A DNA stretch of 14,296 nucleotides from positions 1,870 to 16,165 of the forward strand of contig VBJX01000007.1 of assembly GCA_005879775.1 (NCBI GenBank), in the 5' to 3' direction. The translations under genes were made by a program, and so were the position numbers. The notes under the pieces were generated by a model. The model had not been told where the DNA came from. It was given only the letters and a program-made list of their open reading frames with translations, and ran no database searches. Position 1 is the stretch's first letter. Each line of letters starts with the position of its first letter. This document shows positions 6,079 through 14,296 of the stretch, in pieces. This stretch comes from Chloroflexota bacterium (lineage in GTDB: Bacteria > Chloroflexota > Limnocylindria > QHBO01).

Positions 6079-7506
6079 CTAGGCGTTCTTCTCCCGGCCC
6101 GAACGAAAGCGCTGCCAGATTCCCTCGGGCTCGCCGTCGCCGGGCGCCTCGGCGGAGGGACTGGTGCTCTTCGCCGGAGCCTTGGCACGGGAACGACCGC
6201 GGGGCGCGGAGGCCGCCTTCTTCTCGTCGACCGCGGGCGCAGCGGCCTTCGCCGCTCGATGCCCTCGGGGCTTCCGGTCAGTGCCTTCGACCGCGGGCGC
6301 CTTGGCACCAGAACTCGCACGACGTGTCCTTCCGCCGGATGTCGCCGGAGCCACCTCCGACACCACTTCCGCAGGCTTGCTGCGCGATCGGCGTGACCTG
6401 GAGGACGAGGCCCTGGTCGACGCCTTTTCCGCTGGCGCTGCTTCTGCCGTGGTGACCGCCTCATCGGCAGTGACCGCTTCAGCGGCAGCCACCGCCTCAG
6501 CGGCGGCTTGGGTCTCCGGCAAGAGGCCGAGCTCGGCGAGGGTCTCCGGATCGGCCTCCTCGAAGGTGTACTCGCGTGGCTCGTCGATTTGGTCCTCGCC
6601 GACCTGCGACAGGTCGTCCAGCTCGACCCAGCCGATCTCCGCTGACGGTTCGGCCGGCGTTCCGGCCTCAGCCGCGGCAGCTCCCTCGGCGTGCCCCCGA
6701 CCGCGGCCTCGCCCACGGCCGCCACGGCGGCGGCGACGACGTCGAACCTCGCTGCTGCCCTCGGCGCCATCTCCTGACGGTACGGCCGGCGCGCTCGCCT
6801 GCTCCGCGGCCGGCGGCACATCAGCCATCTCTGCCGGAGCTGTCGCCCGGCTCCGGCCGCGACCACGACCTCGGGACGCGGGCTTGCCGTCCTTCCCCTC
6901 GCGCAGGGCCGCCAAGGCGGCGGCGGCCACCGAGGCCGGGGCCTCGCGGAAGCCGAACTCCGGAACGACCTCCTTGGCCGGCATCGGCGGCGCGCTCATC
7001 ACCTTGTCGGCCTTCTCGGCGTCCTTGCCGCGGCCGATCCCGATGATCTTCATGATGTCGATGAACTCGTCGGCGACCGCGATCAGGTCGGAGCTCGTGT
7101 TCGGCCGGAAGCTGATCACCTCGCAGCGCACGCCCTCGTCCTGGAGGGCGCGGATGGCGGGCGCGAAGTCACCATCGCCGGAGACGATGACCGCGATATC
7201 CATCCGATCGCGGAGGCGGAACAGGTCGACGACCAGCTCGATGTCCAGGTTTGCCTTGACCCGTCCGTCGCCAAACTTGCGGATGTCCTTGTGAACGACC
7301 TTGTAGCCGTTCTTGCCCAGGAAGTCGATGAACTTGCGCTGGTTTTCGTTCTCCGGGTCGAGCCCGGAGTAGGCATAGGCGCGAATCAGGTCGCGCCCCT
7401 TGGTGGCCGCTTTGAGGAGGGCGACGTAATCCACGTCGACCTCCTGGCCGCGAGCCGAGTAGTAGAGGTTGGCAACGTCAACGAAGACGGCCACGTTCTT
7501 GCTCAA
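6079..7506 (-). CDS. NYN-domain (LabA/DUF88-like) putative RNase with long charged low-complexity tail
   Basis: Residues 1-158 are an NYN domain, a PIN-like fold found in RNases. The acidic metal-site residues are in place: Asp10 in VAVFVDVANLYYS, Asp88 and Asp94 in KANLDIELVVDLF, and Asp111/Asp113 in IVSGDGDFAPAIRAL. Residues 160-475 are low complexity: Arg/Gly tracts at 212-222 and 255-271 (RGGRGRGRGRG), an acidic patch at about 294-330, an Ala-Glu-Ala-Val repeat at 334-360, Arg/Ser at 366-378, and Lys/Ala repeats with AKAPA at 401 and 441. The tail probably binds RNA or partner proteins. The start is TTG at 7506-7504, chosen because TAGGAGAA lies 8 bases upstream. Metal-dependent RNA cleavage is inferred from the family. 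The GNAT-like gene lies 75 bases upstream on the same strand. Confidence 0.88.
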   Translation of the reverse strand: MSKNVAVFVDVANLYYSARGQEVDVDYVALLKAATKGRDLIRAYAYSGLDPENENQRKFIDFLGKNGYKVVHKDIRKFGDGRVKANLDIELVVDLFRLRDRMDIAVIVSGDGDFAPAIRALQDEGVRCEVISFRPNTSSDLIAVADEFIDIMKIIGIGRGKDAEKADKVMSAPPMPAKEVVPEFGFREAPASVAAAALAALREGKDGKPASRGRGRGRSRATAPAEMADVPPAAEQASAPAVPSGDGAEGSSEVRRRRRRRGGRGRGRGRGHAEGAAAAEAGTPAEPSAEIGWVELDDLSQVGEDQIDEPREYTFEEADPETLAELGLLPETQAAAEAVAAAEAVTADEAVTTAEAAPAEKASTRASSSRSRRSRSKPAEVVSEVAPATSGGRTRRASSGAKAPAVEGTDRKPRGHRAAKAAAPAVDEKKAASAPRGRSRAKAPAKSTSPSAEAPGDGEPEGIWQRFRSGREKNA

Positions 7507-7512
7507 GTGAGC

Positions 7513-7520
7513 TTCTCCTA
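7513..7520 (-). promoter_or_regulatory. Shine-Dalgarno deciding the TTG start of the NYN gene
   Basis: On the minus strand TAGGAGAA is a strong ribosome binding site whose AGGAG ends 8 bases before TTG 7506-7504. No ATG or GTG in frame is comparably placed, so TTG initiation is well supported. Confidence 0.75.
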
Positions 7521-7581
7521 GATGTAGTTGATCTGCGGTTGTGCGCCTGGTGTCCCGGCCCGGCGCGCCTCGGTCTGATCT

Positions 7582-8049
7582 TCAGCCGATGGCGCGGCTC
7601 AGCAGCGGCCCTCGACGGCCGAACCCGGCGCGCTTGAGCAGCGCCAGCTCGGCGGATGCGAGAGGATCGGTGACATCCACGCGCGTGCAACCCTTGTTGC
7701 GCGCGGAGACCACCAAGTGCTCGGCAATCGAGGCACCAATGGCCCTCCGCTGCGCGGCGTCTGCTGCTCGCGCGGCGCGCTCCTCCGTCCTGGCGGCCTC
7801 CACTCCGAGCTCATCGATGACGCCGATGAAGGGGCCCGAGTGGACCGCGGGACGAATCGAGAGGACTCCCACTCCGATCACCCGCCGTTCAGCCTCGGCC
7901 ACGACCACGGTCGCGGACGGGACGAAGAGAAGGTTGCGGAGCCGATCGGCGTCGTCGCGCTGCTCGTCGGTGGTGGCCGGGTCGCGCATCAGGATGCGGA
8001 TCGCGGCGTCGACATCGGTCAGGCGAGCGCTGCGGACGTGATACTCCAC
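7582..8049 (-). CDS. GNAT-like N-acetyltransferase
   Basis: This protein has 155 residues from GTG 8049, chosen because MEYHVRSARLTDVDAAIRIL is the usual GNAT opening strand and helix and because GAGAGG lies 5 bases upstream; the open frame extends to 8196 but that part reads as low-quality coding. Central strands ATVVVAEAERRVIGVGVLSI and FIGVIDELGV match GNAT strands 2-4. RRAIGAS (101-107) resembles the acetyl-CoA loop R/QxxGxG/A with Ser at the end. TRVDVTDPLASAELALLKRAGF matches the C-terminal part. An Ala/Arg/Glu-rich stretch (85-100) replaces the short turn normally before the CoA loop. The substrate cannot be told. A possible -10 (TATGCT, minus strand 8108-8103) lies upstream, divergent from the liv operon. 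Confidence 0.65.
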   Translation of the reverse strand: MEYHVRSARLTDVDAAIRILMRDPATTDEQRDDADRLRNLLFVPSATVVVAEAERRVIGVGVLSIRPAVHSGPFIGVIDELGVEAARTEERAARAADAAQRRAIGASIAEHLVVSARNKGCTRVDVTDPLASAELALLKRAGFGRRGPLLSRAIG

Positions 8050-8197
8050 GGGAGCCTCTCGGGAGCGTGACGCAGCGCGAATGCTGCAGACGTACCCGAG
8101 GAAGCATACCACGCGGGCTCCTCGTGCCCTGCCGGGACCTTCGGCGCGGGTCTCCGGGACCCGCTCGCCACCCACCCGGTGCCGAATCAGAAACACC

Positions 8198-8227
8198 TTG
8201 CGTCATGGGCGAAAGGGCCCTTATGAT
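8198..8227 (+). promoter_or_regulatory. Promoter of the liv operon
   Basis: TATGAT (8222-8227) matches five of six -10 bases and lies 18 bases after TTGCGT (8198-8203), which keeps only the TTG of the -35 consensus. The perfect palindrome AAGGGCCCTT (8213-8222) touches the -10 and is well placed for a repressor. The transcript would have a leader of about 60 bases. Confidence 0.5.
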
Positions 8228-8243
8228 GCGGCCCACTCTGTTT

Positions 8244-8266
8244 GCACGAGCGCTGATTGCTCGCGC
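8244..8266 (+). promoter_or_regulatory. Leader hairpin upstream of livK
   Basis: CGAGC (8247-8251) pairs with GCTCG (8259-8263) across GCTGATT, extended by two GC pairs beyond one A-C mismatch. It sits near the predicted 5' end of the liv mRNA and could stabilise it. The ribosome site GGAGGA (8280-8285) remains free. Confidence 0.4.
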
Positions 8267-8293
8267 CCCCGACCAACTTGGAGGAAGAACTGG

Positions 8294-9598
8294 ATGCAGA
8301 AACTCTTGCGATGGAGCGCCCTTCTGGCGGTGTTGCTCCTTGTGCTCGCCGCGTGTACCTCGCAGGGCGCCAGCCCATCCCAGAGCGCGGCCGCCAGCAG
8401 TGCCCCGCCTGATGCCGCCGCCATCTGCGCCGCCGATGCATTCCACTGCGTGGAGGTAGCACCCGGCGACCCGATCCGGATAGCCAGCGCGCTGGCCATC
8501 ACCGGCGACGTGGCGTTCCTGGGTAATGACAGCAACTTCGGCATCGACGTTGCGATCGCCGACCGTGGCCAGCTGCTTGGTCACGACGTCGAGATCGTCC
8601 ACGAGGATGCCGGCTGCGGCGACGCGGCCAGCGGCCAGACGGCCGCACAGGCGATCGTGGCAGACACCACCATCGTCGGAGTCATCGGCACCACCTGCTC
8701 GCGCACCGCGGTCCCGGCCATGCCGGTCCTGGCGGCGGCAGGCCTGGTGATGATCTCTCCGTCCAATACCGCCCCGTCCCTGACGAACCCCGACAAGGAC
8801 GACTTCGGTGGCCCGTTCTACTTCCGCACTGCGTACAACGACAACGTGCAGGGAGCTGCGGTCGCCAAGTACGCCTGCGAGGAGCTCAAGGTCACCACGG
8901 CGGCAACGGTTCACGACGGCAGCCCGTACGCGGAGCAGCTGCAGCAGGTCTTTGCGGACAAGTTCAAGGAGCTCTGCAACGGGACCGTCTCTCATCAGGA
9001 AGCGGTCAACGTCGGCGACACGGACTTCCATCCGGTCCTGACCACGATCGCGGCCGACAAGCCCCAGCTCCTCTTCTACCCCATCTTCAGCCCTGAGGGT
9101 CCGCTCCTCACCAAGCAGACGGCCGACGTCGCCGGCTTGGAGAACACGATCCTCTTCGGCGCCGATGGTCTGAAGGACGGAGCGTTCATTGCGGCCGCCG
9201 GACAGTTCGCGGCCGACAAGGGGATGTACTTCTCCGGTCCGGACCTGAACTTCGGCGACAAGTACACCAATGACTTCCTGCCGAAGTACTACGCGCTATC
9301 CGGAACCACCACTCCGTTGGCCCCGTACCACGCGCATGCCTACGACGCGGCGAACATCCTGATGGATGCCATCGCGGCGGTGGCTGTGACCGATGCCGAC
9401 GGCAACCTGCAGATCCCGCGCGACGCGATTCGCGAGTACGTCCACAACCTCAAGGACTACCCCGGCCTGACCGGGACGCTGACCTGCAACGAGAACGGCG
9501 ACTGCGGCTCGAGCGAGGTCTCGATCGCGCAGCTCAAGCCAGACTCGACAGGCGCGCTCGTCTACACGGAGGTCTGGACCACTCGGTCTGCCTCGTAG
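8294..9598 (+). CDS. livK: Branched-chain amino acid-type ABC transporter substrate-binding lipoprotein
   Basis: This 434-residue lipoprotein is the extracytoplasmic receptor of the importer encoded downstream. The signal peptide ends in lipobox LVLAAC (acylated Cys21), then a Ser/Ala/Gln linker to about residue 45. The type I periplasmic-binding fold begins with PIRIASALAITGDVAFLGND and continues through DAGCGDAASGQTAAQAIVAD, the segment that contacts ligand in LivJ/LivK-type proteins. VIGTTCSRTAVPAMPVLAAA and ISPSNTAPSLTNP follow, the latter corresponding to the conserved open cleft region. Several cysteines (mature N-terminus, CGD, CEE, CNENGDC) may form disulphides. ATG 8294 has GGAGGA 8 bases upstream. 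Family members bind Leu/Ile/Val, other amino acids, amides or urea; operon order favours amino acids, but the substrate is not proven. Confidence 0.93.
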   Translation: MQKLLRWSALLAVLLLVLAACTSQGASPSQSAAASSAPPDAAAICAADAFHCVEVAPGDPIRIASALAITGDVAFLGNDSNFGIDVAIADRGQLLGHDVEIVHEDAGCGDAASGQTAAQAIVADTTIVGVIGTTCSRTAVPAMPVLAAAGLVMISPSNTAPSLTNPDKDDFGGPFYFRTAYNDNVQGAAVAKYACEELKVTTAATVHDGSPYAEQLQQVFADKFKELCNGTVSHQEAVNVGDTDFHPVLTTIAADKPQLLFYPIFSPEGPLLTKQTADVAGLENTILFGADGLKDGAFIAAAGQFAADKGMYFSGPDLNFGDKYTNDFLPKYYALSGTTTPLAPYHAHAYDAANILMDAIAAVAVTDADGNLQIPRDAIREYVHNLKDYPGLTGTLTCNENGDCGSSEVSIAQLKPDSTGALVYTEVWTTRSAS

Positions 9599-9630
9599 GC
9601 GGCTGAACGGGCCAAGCTTTCGGACTGACG

Positions 9631-9665
9631 GGAGCGGGTGAGCCGGCCATCGGCTCACCCGCTCC
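9631..9665 (+). terminator. Strong intercistronic hairpin between livK and livH
   Basis: GGAGCGGGTGAGCCG (9631-9645) pairs perfectly with CGGCTCACCCGCTCC (9651-9665), giving 15 bp around a 5-base loop GCCAT. No T tract follows (TGATACAACC), so complete Rho-independent termination is unlikely. By analogy with malE-malF and other transporter operons it probably blocks 3' exonucleases or partly attenuates transcription, giving more LivK than permease. Confidence 0.75.
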
Positions 9666-9689
9666 TGATACAACCCCCGGCCCCGCAGC

Positions 9690-9703
9690 GGAGGAGTGGG
9701 CAG
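9690..9703 (+). promoter_or_regulatory. Shine-Dalgarno deciding the GTG start of livH
   Basis: GGAGGAG (9690-9696) lies 7 bases before GTG 9704. It favours this start over an in-frame GTG at 9638, which would lie inside the hairpin stem and has no ribosome site. Confidence 0.75.
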
Positions 9704-10750
9704 GTGCGGCGAATCCGGCGCGTGTCGCTGGTCGACATCATCCTGCTGGCGATCCGCGTCGTCGTCGCCATCGGCGTCGTGATCGGTACTTATGCGACCC
9801 TCTCCGCAGGGAAGCTGACCTGGGAGCAGTGGCGCGACCTGCTCATCTTCGGAGTCGCCCAGGGCAGCGTCTACGCCCTCATCGCCCTCGGCTACACGCT
9901 GGTCTATGGCGTGCTGCTGATGATCAATTTCGCGCACGGCGACGTCTTCATGTTCGGCGGGATGACCGCCTTCTTCGTGGCCGATGCACTGGGGTCTTCG
10001 GGCTTCCTGGATGCCAACCCGATCGTCGGCATGGCGATCGTGCTGGTGGTGGCCATGGTCAGCTCGGCAGCAGTCGCCATCCTCCTCGAGCGGATCGCCT
10101 ACCGGCCCCTGCGTCGCGCCCCCAGGCTGGTGCCATTGATCACCGCCATCGGCGCGTCGCTCTTCATCAGCAACAGCGTGCGCGGACTCTACGGCGAGCA
10201 GGTCAAGGCCTACCCGCAGCTGAAGATCCTCGTCGGCAAGTTCGAGATCTTCGGCGTCGGGATCCTCAAGACCCACGTGGTGGTGATCGTGTCCGCCCTG
10301 GTCATCATGGCTGCCCTCTACTGGTTCGTGGAGAAGACGCGAACCGGCCGCGCGATGCGGGCCATCAGCGAGGACAAAGACACCGCCGCGCTGATGGGGA
10401 TCAACGTGGATCGCACGATCTCCATCACCTTCGCGGTCGGCGGCATGCTCGCCGGAGCGGCGGGGGTGCTCTACGCAATCGTCTTCAACCAGGTCCATTG
10501 GTTCATGGGCTTCCTGCCCGGAATCAAGGCCTTCACCGCGGCCGTGCTGGGAGGCATCGGCAACATCATCGGCGCCATGCTCGGCGGCCTGACCCTGGGG
10601 GTGCTCGAGTCGATCGGGCCGAACCTGCTCCTGTCGGGCCTGGGAGTGCCGTCACCGAACCAGCTGCGCGACGTGGTCGCCTTCAGCGTGCTGGTCCTGG
10701 TCCTCATCTTCCGCCCGTACGGCATCCTCGGCCGGCCGGAGAACCGTTGA
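9704..10750 (+). CDS. livH: Branched-chain amino acid ABC transporter permease LivH
   Basis: This 348-residue integral membrane subunit forms the translocation path with LivM. Hydrophobic helices run through the whole chain. Family signatures are GSVYALIALGYTLVYGVLLM with INFAHGDVFMFG near residues 55-85, RAPRLVPLITAIGASLF, and the cytoplasmic coupling loop AISEDKDTAALMGINVDRTI that docks the ATPase, then AFTAAVLGGIGNIIGAMLGG and the terminal IFRPYGILGRPE. The N-terminus before the first conserved motif is about 45 residues with one additional hydrophobic stretch, longer than E. coli LivH (about 308 residues). It starts at GTG 9704 by its ribosome site. A single base separates its stop from livM. 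Confidence 0.95.
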   Translation: MRRIRRVSLVDIILLAIRVVVAIGVVIGTYATLSAGKLTWEQWRDLLIFGVAQGSVYALIALGYTLVYGVLLMINFAHGDVFMFGGMTAFFVADALGSSGFLDANPIVGMAIVLVVAMVSSAAVAILLERIAYRPLRRAPRLVPLITAIGASLFISNSVRGLYGEQVKAYPQLKILVGKFEIFGVGILKTHVVVIVSALVIMAALYWFVEKTRTGRAMRAISEDKDTAALMGINVDRTISITFAVGGMLAGAAGVLYAIVFNQVHWFMGFLPGIKAFTAAVLGGIGNIIGAMLGGLTLGVLESIGPNLLLSGLGVPSPNQLRDVVAFSVLVLVLIFRPYGILGRPENR

Positions 10751-10751
10751 G

Positions 10752-12473
<1,722 letters not shown>

Positions 12474-12476
12474 GCC

Positions 12477-13303
12477 GTGGAGACGCACGCCATCGATCCC
12501 CAGGCGATGATGGGCGACGAGGGCGGAGCACGCCTCCTGCTCGAGGCCCACAAGGTCACCAAGCAGTTCGAAGGCCTGACCGCCAACCGCGACATCGACT
12601 TCGACATCCCGCGCAATGCGATCGTGGCCATCATCGGGCCGAATGGAGCCGGCAAGACGACCTTCTTCAACCAGCTGACCGGCATCTACGCCCCGACCTC
12701 GGGGTCGATCAGCTTCGATGGCGTGGACATCACTGGCATGCAGCCGCATGAAGTCGCCGAGCTCGGGACCGCCCGCACCTACCAGAACATCCGCCTGTTC
12801 CAGAACATGACCGCCATCGCCAACGTCCAGGTTGGGCGCCACGTCCGCATGCGAGGACAGTGGTTCCACGCGATCTTCGGCACGCCGTCGATTCGGCGCG
12901 AAGAGGAGGAGGTGCTCCAGCGAGCCCGCGAGCTGCTGGAGCTGGTGGGGCTGCGGCGGCGGACCGAGAATGAGCTGGCCAAGAACCTGTCCTATGGCGA
13001 CCAGCGTCGACTCGAGGTGGCGCGCGCTCTGGCCAGCGACCCGAAGCTGCTCCTTCTCGACGAGCCGACCGCTGGCATGAACCCCGGCGAGACGCGGCAG
13101 ATGACCGACTTCATTGGGCGCCTGCGCCGTGAGCTGCGCCTGACGATCCTGCTGATCGAGCACGACATGAAGGTCGTGATGGGGGTCAGCGAGCGGATCA
13201 CGGTCCTCGACTACGGCGAGAAGATCGCCGAGGGCGAGCCCGCGGAGATCCGCGCCAACCCACGGGTCATCGAGGCCTACCTCGGAAAGCAGGCGACCGC
13301 CTG

Positions 13304-13304
<1 letters not shown>
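12477..13304 (+). CDS. livG: Branched-chain amino acid ABC transporter ATP-binding protein LivG
   Basis: This cytoplasmic ATPase powers the importer with LivF. In 275 residues it shows Walker A GPNGAGKT (54-61), the Q-loop TYQNIRLFQNM (Gln103), the LivG-type signature LSYGDQRR (171-178, in place of LSGGQ), Walker B LLLLDEPTAGMN (191-202) and switch His229 in LLIEHDMKVVM. The family-typical insertion before the signature (GRHVRMRGQWFHAIFG) is present. GTG 12477 lies 3 bases after the livM stop with only a weak ribosome site; ATG codons at residues 11-12 are alternatives that lose no domain. The stop shares its last base with the livF start. Confidence 0.95.
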
Positions 13305-14017
<713 letters not shown>

Positions 14018-14030
14018 CCGGGCAGACCCG

Positions 14031-14198
14031 ATGTCAGGCGAAGAACCCCGGCCGAGGCGCTCGCCTGGAGACTACCGACCTGACCTGCGTCCGATCCTGA
14101 TCCTGGCCGGCCTGCTGATCGTGGTCTTCGTCGGCTGGATCGTGCTCAGCGAGCTGGTCCTGCCGGCCCCGCTGCCGACCCCTAGCCCAAGCGGCTGA
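14031..14198 (+). CDS. Small single-span membrane protein after livF
   Basis: This 55-residue frame has a polar, Arg/Pro-rich N-terminus (about 1-20), a strongly hydrophobic helix (about 22-45, LILAGLLIVVFVGWIVLSEL) and a Pro-rich end (LPTPSPSG). The positive N-terminus predicts an inside N-terminus and an external tail. It starts 13 bases after livF with no strong ribosome site. Third codon positions in the helix are nearly all G or C, supporting coding. It could be an accessory of the transporter or unrelated. A 6-bp stem (GCGGCT/AGCCGC, 14191-14196 with 14205-14210) covers its stop. Function unknown. Confidence 0.6.
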   Translation: MSGEEPRPRRSPGDYRPDLRPILILAGLLIVVFVGWIVLSELVLPAPLPTPSPSG

Positions 14199-14296
14199 CC
14201 GTGAAGCCGCGCCCCGCTCCGTAGAGCATCAGCGCCACGCCGACCACGGCCGTCGCGATCCCGGGCGACTGCTGCGGGAACGGCCAGTAGCCGACC
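14182..14296 (-). CDS. C-terminal end of a membrane protein (partial)
   Basis: The minus strand is open from the window edge to a stop at 14184-14182, giving 37 complete codons. The translation includes GYWPFPQQSPG, then a hydrophobic helix IATAVVGVALMLYGAG, and ends RGFTVSRLG. Composition and helix suggest the end of an integral membrane protein. It overlaps the 3' end of the small plus-strand gene by 17 bases, tail to tail. Too little is present to name a family. Confidence 0.45.
   Translation of the reverse strand, partial: VGYWPFPQQSPGIATAVVGVALMLYGAGRGFTVSRLG

Noticed and set aside
5303..6082. Plus-strand frame of 259 codons overlapping the YtxH gene
   Set aside because: Beyond its first dozen residues after ATG 5480 it is Arg/Pro/Ser shadow; only the start context was kept as a finding.
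6164..7294. Plus-strand frame of 376 codons opposite the NYN gene
   Set aside because: Ser/Arg/Pro-rich shadow of the GC-rich repetitive tail; no domain or ribosome site, while the NYN frame has catalytic motifs.
8223..8459. Upstream reading frame starting in the liv leader
   Set aside because: Its ATG lies within the -10 box and it runs out of frame through livK; no ribosome site.
9296..10498. Minus-strand frame of 400 codons opposite livK-livH
   Set aside because: His/Asp-rich antisense shadow of a strongly GC3-biased membrane gene with no recognisable domain.

Overview
This window looks like chromosomal DNA from a high-GC bacterium. Codon third positions are mostly G or C, genes are packed tightly with many 1-4 base overlaps, and GTG and TTG starts occur beside ATG. 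The protein styles best fit a member of the Chloroflexota: an enlarged LivM, an NYN protein with an Arg/Gly-rich tail, and short Ala/Ser/Pro-rich lipoproteins. The phylum is an inference from style; no 16S rRNA or marker gene is present to settle it. I see no phage, insertion sequence, CRISPR array or toxin-antitoxin pair.

Layout. Bases 1-2104 (+): the 3' part of a DUF885 metal-dependent hydrolase-like gene, then a lipoprotein cyclophilin whose start overlaps the hydrolase stop by 4 bases. Bases 2105-2360 hold no convincing protein gene, but show an AT-rich stretch, a sigma70-like promoter, a set of nested stems and a UUCG-capped terminator. I read this as a candidate small RNA gene of no family I recognise. 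It is followed by tRNA-Arg(CCG) (2361-2436) and, 24 bases later, a dNTP triphosphohydrolase of the HD superfamily (2461-3462).

Bases 3387-5247 (-): a translationally coupled operon of DNA polymerase III delta' (holB), acylphosphatase and a small anchored hypothetical protein. The last of these overlaps the end of the dNTPase gene tail to tail. holB has a -10 box placed so that its mRNA would be nearly leaderless. Bases 5248-6075: divergent promoter region and a YtxH-domain membrane protein whose best ribosome binding site lies in a different frame from the domain. Bases 6079-8049 (-): an NYN-domain putative RNase with a 315-residue low-complexity charged tail, preceded by a GNAT-like acetyltransferase.

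Bases 8222-14198 (+): a complete branched-chain amino acid type (HAAT family) ABC importer in the classic livK-livH-livM-livG-livF order. The lipoprotein LivK captures the substrate, LivH and LivM form the channel, and LivG and LivF hydrolyse ATP. A 15-bp perfect hairpin between livK and livH probably sets the ratio of binding protein to membrane complex. LivM carries an N-terminal extension of about 230 residues with about six predicted membrane segments. A 55-residue single-span protein follows livF. The window closes with the C-terminal end of a minus-strand membrane protein.

Most of the window is ordinary housekeeping and transport. The observations most worth a second look are the orphan RNA candidate at about 2101-2333, the NYN protein tail, the LivM extension with the intercistronic hairpin, and the start conflict in the YtxH gene.
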